From NCBI RefSeq assembly GCF_032884065.1, contig NC_088868.1:34002890-34066889 (forward strand): 64,000 nucleotides of DNA. The letters are read 5' to 3'. The notes beneath the pieces were generated by a model that was not told the DNA's origin, did no database searches, and worked only from the letters and a program-made list of their open reading frames with translations. Shown here piece by piece: positions 11,506 to 21,430 of the stretch (position 1 is its first letter; each line of letters opens with the position of its first letter). Source of the DNA: Artemia franciscana. Taxonomy: Eukaryota; Arthropoda; Branchiopoda; Anostraca; Artemiidae. The position numbers were made by a program, and so were the translations under genes.

Positions 11506-12000
11506 ATGAATAATATACAAGGTCATTATGAATAATGTAAAAGAAATTTATAAATGAAGGAATCAGTACTTATTGAAATACCTAATAATGTTTATTGTAG
11601 TAAGAAATACCTTTATTATATTTGGGAAACTTTATAATGTTCATGTCACAAAACTTGTCTTTTTCACTTGAAAATGAAATTACTAATATATTTAGAGGTA
11701 GTATTAGTTTTGGTTGTAGCATTAACTGCAGCCCATTCATAGTAACAAAGTAAATACAGGCCATAGTAACCGAAATATATAAAACCTGTTTCGAAAAACT
11801 TGTATAGTAAGGAAAACTCTTCATTTAAATGGGATTCAGGAATGACTCAGCTGGGCTGCACTTTACTCTTTATTAGTTGCAGTTACTGCTGCAACCAGGA
11901 TAAGAAATTCATTCTTTAGTCTCCAAATTTACCCAGTTTCCAGATATCTATCAATTTATGTACGGTAGCTTAAATCTAGCTTTCACACTTGTTTTTTTAT
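11506..12000. other. No gene recognised
   Basis: An 80-codon minus-strand frame (11582-11824) has no recognisable domain. It lies just 3' of the decayed exon copies and may be part of the duplicated unit's flank. Confidence 0.4.
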
Positions 12001-12049
12001 AGAATCAAACACAGCCACATTTGTATAAAAGCAGTGAAATTTAATAGCC

Positions 12050-12345
12050 AAAGTGTTCACAAGACTTTCTTGAGGAAATACAAGATAATCAGGGGCAATT
12101 TTTATTAAATTTCTCATAAAATTTTTCATAAGAAGTCAAATGAACAGGCCAGAATATACATTTTCCACTTTGAAACTACCACTTTACATAGATCAGATCC
12201 AGCTTCCAAAATTGTTTTACTCATAACATACGACACATAATTTCAAATCTTTAGTTCGTAAAATTTTTCGCCAGAAGCACTTTCACGGATTTCCTAACAT
12301 GGCACACAGCCGAGCCTGGTGGTAAGACTTTCTAGCCGGAGTTGC
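12050..12345 (-). pseudogene. Decayed copy of BCDIN3D last exon (C-terminal part)
   Basis: Nucleotide-level match to the functional exon. Shared tracts include AATTTCTCATAAA, TTTTCCACT, GATCCAGCTTC, TCTTTA-TT and GGTAAGA-TTTC, in the same order and spacing as 13600-13830. Stops and indels remove any open frame. The duplicated sequence includes the 3' flank (AAGTGTT-A-AAG-CTTT). The homology continues at 12845-12960 after an unrelated block. Confidence 0.65.
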
Positions 12346-12844
12346 ATTTTATCTCTTATAAAAAAAAAAATTACAAGCCTATAGCACAGGTCAACAGGTC
12401 ATCAGCATTAAGCTGTTTTTGACAATAGTCTAAAAACTCGACCCCAAGGCCATATCCCCGGGGGATTACGGGCTTGAGACCTCCCCCCCCTGGAATTTCC
12501 ATCTGAATAATTTTTTATACTTTTTGAAACTTCTACTAGAGGGAAATCAAACCCCCACCAGGGCCATTTTTCAAGTCCAATTCACTCTTTAAAATGTCAA
12601 GATTTTACTATTTATCACATAATTTTTTACTTAATTGACCAGCGTTGTTATGAGTGAGCGATTATTACTCAAGTCATATACTGTTCTACCCAACAGTTCC
12701 ACGCAGTGCCTCAAAGATGGAAAAAAAATCTTTCGATCACTCGTTTAAATGTTTTCGGTAAAGCACTGTACAACTTAAAGGTTAAGAATAAAGGGTAAGG
12801 TGGGGGGAGATTTATAGGTTGTTAACGATATCGTATAAACATTT

Positions 12845-12960
12845 ATTTCATTTAAAGAACGCTATCTCGATAATTTACGTGAATCCAAAGTGTTGTAATA
12901 AATTAAAGAAGTAGGTTGTAGTTTCGCTCAACGCATTTTCCTGAAAAGTTTCAAGAAAAA
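12845..12960 (-). pseudogene. Decayed copy of BCDIN3D last exon (middle part)
   Basis: Contains GTGAATCCAAAGTGTTGTA, identical to functional exon positions 13911-13929 (the LWIHIN-encoding region), with diverged but alignable flanks. It appears to be the upstream continuation of the 12050-12345 copy, separated from it by about 500 bp of inserted or unrelated sequence. Confidence 0.65.
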
Positions 12961-13094
12961 TGTGTATCCATAGATATCTAGGACAAAGGTCGTTTTCATG
13001 CGGAAACGTTGATATCCAAAAAAAAATAGAAATAAATAATAACTTTCTTACGGAAATACTGTGCTTATTCTACTGTAACAAGAGACGCTTTTGG

Positions 13095-13165
13095 CCAAAT
13101 TTTCTCATAAAGAATCGCATTTTTCACACATCAAAATGTTTCTTTTTCACTAGGAAAATCACATT
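13095..13165 (-). pseudogene. Decayed copy of BCDIN3D exon 3' end (short)
   Basis: AAATTTTCTCATAAAGAAT, TTTTTCAC, CAAAATGT and TTTTTCACTAGGAAAATCAC align in order with the functional exon's 3' end (13600-13690). Short and interrupted. Confidence 0.5.
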
Positions 13166-13199
13166 TTACATGGCTTAGACATGACTTCTAGAGCTCTTC

Positions 13200-13500
13200 T
13201 GCTGGTAGCATAAATCACAACCACAATTGTGAATTTACATGAGGTGACATTCTATGCTCAAAGCATTCATAAGATTTTCTTACAGAAATACAGGATAATG
13301 TAGGAACAATTTTCATTTAATTTCTAATAAAAATTTCATATCACGAATCACATCTCTTGCAGATCAAAATCTGTTTATTTCATTCAGAGGCTCACACTTT
13401 ATATAGCTCAAATCCAACTTCCAAATTTTTTTTCGCTAATAGCATCTACCAGATCACTTCGTATCTTTAGTTCGTAAAATTTTCCCTATGTAGGGACAAT
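13200..13500 (-). pseudogene. Decayed copy of BCDIN3D last exon plus 3' flank
   Basis: The closest decayed copy. GATCAAAATCTGTTTATT, TATATAGCTCAAATCCAACTT, GCATCTACCAGATCACTTCG and TATCTTTAGTT match functional exon positions 13645-13760. The flank TAGA-CT-TT-GGCTGGT and GAGGTG-CATTC also recurs just downstream (13500-13565), placing this copy and the real exon in tandem. Confidence 0.7.
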
Positions 13501-13593
13501 TCTAGAACTGTTGGGCTGGTGGTATCAGCCGTAGCCACACTTCAGTGTATGAGGTGGCATTCCTTACTCAAAGTGTTTATCAGGCTTTGTTAC

Positions 13594-13599
13594 TTTATT
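13594..13599 (-). promoter_or_regulatory. Poly(A) signal AATAAA for the BCDIN3D-like gene
   Basis: AATAAA on the minus strand, 24 nt after the stop codon. Close, but plausible for a compact 3' UTR. Confidence 0.5.
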
Positions 13600-13622
13600 C
13601 AATTTCTCATAAACATTTCTCA

Positions 13623-14159
13623 TCAGGGATAACGTTTCTCACAAACCAAAATCTGTCTTTTCCACTCAGAAACTCCAACTTCATGTAGCTCAAATCCAGC
13701 TTCTGAAATTATTTTGCCAATGACATCTACCACATCACTTCGTATCTTTAATTGGCTAAATTTATCATCAAAAATATTTTTTGCTAATTTTCTAACACGA
13801 CGCACTGCCTGTCGGTAAGATTTCCAAGCCTGCGGCTCAATCACTAAATTGTTTGTCATTCCACATAAATATTTTATTGTATTCAAAAGAACATCATCTC
13901 CATAGTTAATGTGAATCCAAAGTGTTGTAGAAAAACAAAAAATCAGGTCAAAGTTTAGCTTACCCCATTTCCCCAGGAAATTGGTAATTTCTTTTTGATC
14001 TTCTACGTTGGTTATGTCAAGGGTTTTAAAGGTAAGAGCTGGCTCGAATGAAAAATTTTCAATGCTTCTTTGAATTAAAACAGAGTCAATATCCAAACAC
14101 AGGAAGACACAATTTTTTCCTAAGGATTTGAGACGCTCACACAAGGCGAATGATAGCTC
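13623..14159 (-). CDS. BCDIN3D: BCDIN3D-like RNA 5'-monophosphate methyltransferase, last exon
   Basis: Open exon of 178 codons, from an acceptor (TTTTTTAG at 14167-14160) to TGA at 13623-13625. The family is SAM-dependent Bin3-domain methyltransferases; BCDIN3D methylates the 5'-monophosphate of tRNA-His and some pre-miRNAs in the cytoplasm. The exon begins with ELSFALCERL, which should follow the SAM-motif 'DVGCN-G' of the previous exon. Next come CLDIDSVLIQRS (the acidic residue binding SAM ribose), LDITN, the FDLIFCFSTTLWIHINYGD block, and the Bin3 signature LVIEPQAWKSYRQAVRRVRK. The C-terminus has a family-like SEWKRQILV ending. I did not find the upstream exon(s); phase 0 at the acceptor. 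The reading frame is intact, so this is presumably the functional copy, unlike the decayed copies at lower coordinates. Confidence 0.88.
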   Translation of the reverse strand, partial: ELSFALCERLKSLGKNCVFLCLDIDSVLIQRSIENFSFEPALTFKTLDITNVEDQKEITNFLGKWGKLNFDLIFCFSTTLWIHINYGDDVLLNTIKYLCGMTNNLVIEPQAWKSYRQAVRRVRKLAKNIFDDKFSQLKIRSDVVDVIGKIISEAGFELHEVGVSEWKRQILVCEKRYP

Positions 14160-14254
14160 CTAAAAAAGAAAAGTTTACATGTTGCAAAATTCATCAAACT
14201 GTAAAATGATTTTAAACGAGATATGCATCACCTTCTCGAATCCAAATATTTGCT

Positions 14255-14335
14255 GTTGCTTTGGGAGTTGAACCCATGAATCTTTAATAGCTACCCAAAG
14301 CTTTTACTCGTAGACCATTCAGCCACCAGAAAATC
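14255..14335 (-). ncRNA. tRNA-like (Leu/Ser-type) relic or SINE head in BCDIN3D intron
   Basis: The minus strand reads GGTGGCTGAATGGTCTACGAG (A-box/D-arm-like, as in tRNA-Leu/Ser), then 45 bases later a T-arm-like TGGGTTCAACTCCCA. I could not fold a proper acceptor stem or anticodon arm, so this is a degenerate tRNA or tRNA-derived SINE rather than a working tRNA gene. Confidence 0.45.
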
Positions 14336-14447
14336 TTTTCATTTAGATTTATTGTAAACTTTACCAGATATTAGACATCGCAGACGTTAACAAATCCACA
14401 TATTTTGCACTGAGAAGCTAGTTCACTAACATTGTTGGTCACCATTG

Positions 14448-14449
<2 letters not shown>

Positions 14450-14519
<70 letters not shown>
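14450..14519. repeat. (TA)n microsatellite
   Basis: About 70 bp of uninterrupted AT dinucleotides inside the BCDIN3D intron. Confidence 0.95.
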
Positions 14520-14522
<3 letters not shown>

Positions 14523-14839
14523 GTTTATACGTTATATCTCGTTTACAGTATAGAGAGTGGTGCGGCATGTGAGTGCTTGAAGATTAAAAACAATACGTTG
14601 GCTCTCATTCCACATAAAATCTAACGCTTGCGGGGAGAATATTTCAATGCTGTGGAATAATTACGCTCCATGAAGAGCGTTTGTAGGCTATTCTAGGTCA
14701 ATTGTTTGCGGAAAAAGTTTTTTTTAAATTAATTACAGCCCCAAAAAAGAGCGTGAGGCGGTCGAAAAAAAGCCAACTTATTACACTTCTGGGTTCTAGA
14801 ATAGTAGCCATATCTTACTCACAAAAGGTATCGATATTC

Positions 14840-15150
14840 AATTTCAATAGGGAAAAGTTTTTCCCTGGGAAAACACGAAAACACATTGAATCGATCCAAA
14901 AAAGATCCCTGCGAAAAATTTTCAAAGAAACTAAGGTCCCATGCTTTCTCCTTCTAAAAAAACACAGGTTGGAAGCACTTGAGCATAGGAGTTACCCCTC
15001 CATTTTGAGAAAAATGAAATAGCGAACCCTCGCACGGAAAGGCATTCCCCACTCGGACACCACCTGCCACTGACTGTTCCTGAACCCGTTCCTCTCTTCC
15101 TCCCCATTCGTTGCTTTGCCTCCAGATTTGAAAAAAAAAACCGTCACTAC
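14840..15150 (+). pseudogene. LINE RT C-terminal fragment
   Basis: The frame includes KHIESIQKRSLRKIF, KVPCFLLLKKHRLEALEHR and a following short tail. The pattern 'IE-x-QKR-x-LR-I ... L-x-KH-L-LE-R' is the typical post-RT region of CR1/Jockey-type LINE ORF2. Isolated, and the frame stops at 15020; weak similarity may extend to about 15150. Confidence 0.5.
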
Positions 15151-15549
15151 ATTCCTTTTTATTATTTGGTACTAGTGATACCAAAGTTTTACCTTACTGA
15201 AGTGAGGAAACCTATACTAAAAAGTGCTTGAAATTAATTGGGTGCTAAAAACATTTCGACTGATTGCGGCCGCATTTTTAAATGAGAGCAGAGTGACGTA
15301 AATCCTGTGCGAATCAGATCACTTCGGAGATCCTCTAGATCTTCCTGTCGGTTTTGTTTGTTAATTATGGCTTTTTTCTTTCTGTTTCTTCCCTTTTTTG
15401 TTCTGTATTCAGTTTTTTCGTCTTTTTTTATTTTGTTCATTTTTGTGTTTTTGTCATTCTTTTCTAAGTTGAAATTCAATTTTAATTACCTTCGTGATTT
15501 TGAATGGTATTTAATCTTTAGCCAGATTTATGAATAGTCCTTTTCGTAT

Positions 15550-17660
15550 TGAGGACCATTTGGAGGCCCAACTTGGTTGCAATGATTTGCCTGTTGCAAA
15601 TTCCAAACCTCTCTGTGAGAGATTGTATATTCGACTGTCTGAAATAGAAAGAAACAATTCGCTTTGCCTTTGGTCTCGGAATTGCCATCTAACTACTGGA
15701 TATTTTGATTTTCTCTAGTTGATTCAAGAATCTTCTTCTAAATTTGATGTTGAAGGGATTTGTGAAACATTTTTAAATTCTAACCTATCTCTCTCGGCTT
15801 ATTTTTTTTCCAGGTTATGATTTTGAAGTAAGGAACTGAACATCTTCGAACCGTGGTGGATTGGGATTTTTTATAATAAAGAATTTAAGGTATGTAATTA
15901 GAGATGATTTGGGGGTTTGGATTGAAGGTAAGATAGAAAGTTCTTCTCTTGAAATAGAAGGTAAAAAAAGAAGATGTTGATTAGTATGGTGTATAAGCCA
16001 ACCAGTCCTCGTCTGGATGAGTTTATTGATGGTTTGGATGAGCTGCTTTGATTAATTTCTTCTACAGGTTTGGATTTTATATGTATGAGTGATTTTAACT
16101 ATTATCTTTTAAATCTTACATGTGATAATTTTGATTTCTTAAATTTTATGCTTTCGAATGATCTTTATCCCTTAGCTTGTGTTCCAACTCGTATATCAAG
16201 TCACTCTGATATTCTGATTCAATGTGTTTTCGTTACTTCTACTTATTTGAGTCATAGTTGCGGAGATGTGGTTTGCACCAAGGTTCAGACCACCTCCTAG
16301 TTGTAACTCTTAACTTGTCTAGTTATGAATAGGTTTATACAAGGTCAAAGAAAGTAATGGTGCATGTTCTTAGAAAAGAAAATCTATATAAATTTGCCAA
16401 GGAACGGAGCTACCTCAGTTGGGATACTATGTTGGACATAACTGATGATTCTTCACTTGTTTACAATAAAGTCATATCTATTTTGTAGCTAACTTATGAT
16501 AAAATGAGTCCCTTGGAAGCTGTTAGACAGAAGAAGGATGAATCACGAAAGCCGTGGATAACTGACCAAAATCATAAGTGAGAGAAATAAAAGAAATCTG
16601 CTAAATGAACAAGCTCTGAATGTTCGGAATCCGAGGGATTTCGAGGAGTTTAGAAAGGTACCAAACAGAGAAAGCTTTCTGCGACACCAAGCTAAAAAGA
16701 GGTATTTTAGTGAAAAGTTCAGTAAGCACAAGGGTGATACTAAAGTAACATGGCAAGTTATCAACGAATTCATGGGAAGAAAAAATTGCAGCCATTCTCC
16801 TTGCATTGGCATTAATGGCACGTCTGTAAGTAACAAAGTTGTCGTCGTCAATCATTTCGGTCAGTTTTGTTCAAAAATAGGATCTTCAGTTCATGATAGT
16901 GCAAGAGATGATTCATAATCTCTTCCTTTGGATGAATTTGTGAATGATGTAGGAGAAAGACTGGAGTTATGGTTTGAAAAATGTACAAGTGATGAGGTTA
17001 TAAAAAATGTTGAGAATATTAAATCGAATTCTGCTGATATTGATGCTGTACATTTAAGGACATTTAAAGCCACAATGATTTATCTACTTCCTTCCCTCCT
17101 TCACATCCTGAAAACAGGAACCTTTCCAAAATGCCTTGAAACAGGCTAAAGTAATATCTTTGTTCAAAAGAGGTTCGAAGTCAGATATGGACAATTGAAG
17201 ACCAATCTCAATGAAATTCTCCAAGATACTTGAGAAAGTGGTCCATCACCGCCTTTACGACCATCTTACGTAGCATGGCCTATTAAGTGAGACACATTTT
17301 AGTTTTCGGAGAGGCCACTTTACTAGTAATGCTGCTATTCACCTTGTTCATTTCGTGAGGAAAATGTTTGGAAAAGGGCGAAACTCCCCTTACGGTTTTC
17401 TTTGATTTTAAAAAGCTTTTAAAAAGCGAATTGTCTGGAAAAGGGCGAAACTCCCCTTACAGTAGTATTTGATTTTAAAAAGCTTTCGATACGAGAGATT
17501 TTAGTGTTTTATTGTAAAGATCAGAATGTATACGTAGAAAAGGATTATGCTTAAAATGCTGCGAAAGTTATTTGAATAGTAGGTTTATTAATGTTGTGAC
17601 TGATGATATCGCTTCTGCCCCGTTTCGTGTACCTTGTGGGTTCCCAATTTTGTTGCGAAG
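15550..17660 (+). pseudogene. CR1/Jockey-type LINE ORF2 relic (endonuclease to mid-RT)
   Basis: Consecutive frames, broken by stops and shifts, give an endonuclease and then the start of an RT. The endonuclease pieces are LISMVYKPTSPRLDEFIDGL near 15975, DFNYYLLNL near 16090 (one residue off the canonical GDFN), and ISSHSDILI near 16193. The linker includes WQVINEFMGRKN near 16752. The RT part has SADIDAVHL near 17035, FPKCLETAKVISLFKRGSKS near 17127, RPISMKFSKILEKVVHHRL and the DFKKAFD motif A near 17465. The element stops near 17650, before the YADD motif. A 67-bp tandem duplication (17369-17490) repeats the motif A region. Two stops and at least three frameshifts; not functional. Confidence 0.65.
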
Positions 17661-17789
17661 GAGCCAGTTTAACAAGTGCACGAGACGCGACACCTTGGGT
17701 TCTACCAACATTACAATCTTTAATGGAAACGACGTAGCGATATTTTTGCAACGAGAATTGCACGAGGATTCGGCATTTTAAGAATTTTT

Positions 17790-18172
17790 TACCACCACAA
17801 ATTTTATTGCTTTTATTTATTTGTTTATTAATGCATTAAACGGTAAGCAATAATGCTTGTCGCTATAGACACAAAACAAGAAATAAGCTAATTAGCAACA
17901 CCAGCAACACTTATGAATGTCAGAAGAGGATATGCTTGAAAAAAACTTATATCCAAAACTCAAAATTCCTAAACTCAAACAAAAACTCATAACCAAAAGA
18001 TCAACTTATAACTGAACATCAAAAACTCCCAAATAGAAAGGTGCTTTCACTAAAGAACGTTTAAATATCTGCACATTTCCAGCTTCCACGACTTCAACGG
18101 GTAGATATTCCAAGGTGAAACGACCCTACTAGAAGATGAACATTGCCCTATTTTCTTATTTGACTTTGGGGG
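17790..18172 (-). pseudogene. CR1-like LINE ORF2, 3' part beyond the MITE
   Basis: The minus strand encodes RVVSPWNI and then, after a 1-nt shift, LPVEVVEAGNVQIFKRSL, the typical C-terminus of CR1-type ORF2 ('WNSLP-x-x-V-V-A-x-S-x-x-x-FK'). It is the continuation of the copy at 18806-22500, separated by the MITE at 18173-18805. The sequence from about 17660 to 17790 is not assigned. Confidence 0.7.
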
Positions 18173-18805
18173 GTAAAATTCTAGTTAATTGACTTCTTGC
18201 TATCTCGGAAAGGGTTTAGGCTAGGAAAATGAAACTTTCAGGGATGGGTCTACAGGCTAAAGTATGTCCCAGGAATGTGTTTTAAAGTACCCACCTTCAC
18301 TCCTTCTCCCTCTAGAGGGCCCTGAAATTTGCCTACATGACAGGTCTATACCTATTGAAATTTTGACAAAACAACATTTTACCTTAATTTTCAGTTACTA
18401 GTTGCTTTTTCTCTGCCTTTAGTTCTGAAAATGCAATTCCTGTTATTTGAGTAGATTTTTGAGCCATATCAATGTTTTTTGTTTTTTTTTAATTTAAGAA
18501 ATGTATTTGCATATCTTAAAAACCTTATAAAACGGAATTGAGCAAAGTTATGAAACTGAAAACAATTATGTTGTACTTCAATTAAACAGAAGATCTATTT
18601 TGCAAGGTTTCATTTTTATAACACACATATTTTTAAAGGTCATCAAAGGTCAGGGCCCTCTAGAGGGAGAAGGAGTGGAGGTAGTTACTTCAAAATACCT
18701 TCCCGGGACATACTTTAGTCTGTAGATTCATCCCTGAAAGTTTCGTTTTTCTAACCTAAACCCTTTCTGAGATAGCAAGAAGTCAATTAATTAGAATTTT
18801 ACCAT
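18173..18805. mobile_element. hAT-like MITE (633 bp) with ~155-bp terminal inverted repeats
   Basis: The left end (18173-18330) and the right end (18650-18805) are inverted repeats: GTAAAATTCTAGTTAATTGA at the left matches the complement of the right end. Inner shared blocks include CTCCTTCTCCCTCTAGAGGG. The element is flanked by TTTGGGGG on both sides (18165-18172 and 18806-18813), an 8-bp duplication of the size made by hAT transposases. Removing the element plus one flank joins the interrupted CR1-like ORF in frame. No coding capacity. The superfamily call rests on the 8-bp duplication only. Confidence 0.8.
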
Positions 18806-21430
18806 TTTGGGGGCTACAGTTTGTAATGGTGTTGGCGGGTTGGGTGATAGTGACTGTATTTGAAAAATGAATCAAAATCTAAGTCATCTATACCTTTGAT
18901 AATACGGAACACGTTGATAAGGCCACTACGAAGCCGTTGGAAATCTAATGACAGAATACCAAGCCTAGAGAATCGCTATTTGTAGGGAAGATGGTGAAGG
19001 TAAGGAATCATCTTTGACGCCCTTCCTTGTACCTTTTCTACGCAAAGCTCATCCATTACAGTTAATGAGAACCAGACGGAAGTGTTATACTCGAGAAGTG
19101 GGCGAGCAAGAAACTTGTAAAGCAAAAGGAAATTTCGAAAATTGAATTTTTTGAAACTTCTCTTCAAAGACGATAGACGGTTGTTCGCATTTCTCACGAT
19201 TGCTGAAACATGCTTATCAAATTTTAGCTGGGTATCGAAATGGATACCAAAGTCTCGCACCATTTCTTCGGAAAGGACATTTGTACAAGACAAAAGATAC
19301 GTGTAATTGGGAGGTATCTTGTGACCATAATGTAAAACAACACACTTAGACAGGTTTATAAACATGGAATAGGACTCACACCACTGAGTCAGGGAATGCA
19401 GGTCCTCTTGCATAAGTTGTACATCTGTTAGATCGTTTATGGGTAAGTAGACTTTGCGTCGTCGGCAAACAACTTTAAAAATGAGTGATGGATAGAAGAG
19501 GGTAAATCATTCACAAATAAACAGAATAAAACAGGTCCTAGACAACTGGTCTGGAGTATCCCTATTACTTCAATCGGAGATAATATCACCTCCCCAATAA
19601 CTACCTGTTGAGTACGCTCCTTTAGATAATCATCAATGTATGAAACTGTTCTTGGCCCTAGGTTATACATAGCATATTTACGAAGAAATAAGGGTATCGA
19701 AACCTTATCAAAGACTATTATTATCGAAGAACTTCTGAATTCGCTCTACAAATCAATTTTTCCTTCACTCGACAAAATATAGATGTGACTGAAATAGGCC
19801 GAGAATTTATAAAGCCTGATTTGGAACACTTTTTATGAAGGGATTTTACTAATGCATTCTTCCAGTCAAAGGACACAACCCATGTGCAAGAGATAAATTA
19901 AATATAAAAGTAAGTGGCTCTGCAATTTCCTCAGCTATTTTTTAAGTCACTTCATTTACAAATCCACTCCGGTGATCAAATCTGGTGATTTTGATGTGTT
20001 TAATTTTTCAAGAATACTAAACACCTCAATTACTGAAAAATCCAAATGATTAAAGGGTTGAGTAGTTTCAGGTAGTGTTATCAGTATTTCAAAATGTGAG
20101 GATATTGGTTTTGGCTTAACAAAACAGAAGCAAAAGTCTCATTAAAAATGTGGGCCTTTCCAAAATCTTTATCAAATAGTCATTGTGTAGTTGATAGTGC
20201 GAATGTTGATATAAACTGTTAGATTCAGTTTATTCTATTTACGTACTTCCAAAATTTTTTGGTGATGTAGTGCTAGATTGAATAATACGCGTCTCTAGCT
20301 CTTCACGATTGGCTCTAAGAAACTTAGTAACCCTATTCCTTGCTCTTGTGTATGCAGACCATTTATCATTATTTTGCAGTTGGCTTTGTGACTGTTGTGG
20401 CTTATTTTTGTTATTACGTAATTCAATATGAGACCACCAAAGATTGTTTTTTTTTTTCACGAATTACTTGGAGTACTTAACGTGGAAGCTTAGGCTTTCC
20501 TCTATTGTCAGAGCATTTACCCACCAATGGAACAAATTTCTCCCTACAATTCTTTAAAAATTCTTTCAGAAATTCAAAAGCTGAATCTGGAGACAACCGA
20601 CCAGTTTTTAGCTCATGCATAATATTAAGAGACGAAACAAAATTTTTCATAGATTCATAATCTGCATTAAAATAATCATACCTCAAAGTGTCAACCCCCT
20701 CTCTCTGAACATTGGTATTCATATAAATCTCAAGAACAACATGATCACTTTTATCTAAAGGAGCTCTAAAATCTAGGTTCAAAACATCATCTACAGATTT
20801 AGGTCTAAAATAGATGGTGCAGCATGCTTTCTTGCTCGAGTTGGCACATCAATATGCTAATACGAGTAAATATTATCCAGTCTAACTAAAAACTGCTGTT
20901 TATAAGACAGACCTGGCTGACTTGTACTATGGACACACCAATCTATGCACGGTAAGTTAAAGTCACCCAAAATAAGAAATTTAGAACAACACTTTGCAAG
21001 ACGAGAAAGGCACGCAAGAGTATTAGCATTGTTAATAGGGCTTGTGAGACTGGATGTTGGATTCCGACAAAAAACAGCGATACGCATATAATTACTTTGA
21101 AAAGGTAGATTGATATCAAAACAAACGCATTCTGACACTGAATCTACTAATGGATCAATTACGACAGGAAACTTTATAGATTCATGAATGTAAACACAGA
21201 TCCCCTTTTAGGTGATTTGTTAAATACTAAACTATAACGTTGTAACTGCTGAGCAAAAATAGATGGATCACTAAAATGCTTCGATAAAACTTCCGTAACA
21301 GCGACTACGTGTGGCTTCCGTTCATTAACAAACTCACTAAACTCTACCCATTTGGAGGAGAGACAACCTGTTTGAGTGTAAAGCGCCAAAAGTGGATCAC
21401 TCCGACATTTTGAATTCGGCTTGGGAACGA
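18806..21430 (-). pseudogene. CR1-like LINE ORF2 (endonuclease plus RT), decayed
   Basis: Minus-strand pieces in order. Endonuclease: CRSDPLLALYTQTGCLSSKW and VAVTEV (21350-21270), then LILGDFNLPCIDW (near 20950). Linker: KSDHVVLEI (20750) and the WSAYTRARNRVTKFLR segment (20340). RT: SYIDDYLKERTQQVVIGEV, then GILQTSCLGPVLFCLFVNDLP, where the usual G-V-P-Q-G-S motif B is mutated, then LFADDAK (motif C, near 19450). Thumb and tail: DFGIHFDTQLKFDKHV, then RPLLEYNTSVW, then SKMIPYLHHLPYK (about 18980). It is near full length but has stops and frameshifts (19680-20240 is badly eroded). Typical CR1 hallmarks are the R-x-LLEY and HLPY blocks. Confidence 0.75.

Noticed and set aside
14255-14335. Functional tRNA gene
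   Set aside because: No acceptor stem complementarity and no identifiable anticodon arm.
14371-14568. Open frame with a long Ile-Tyr dipeptide run
   Set aside because: It is the translation of the (TA)n microsatellite, not a protein.
15234-15537. Lys-rich minus frame and Phe-rich plus frame
   Set aside because: Complementary reading of the same T-rich tract; low complexity.
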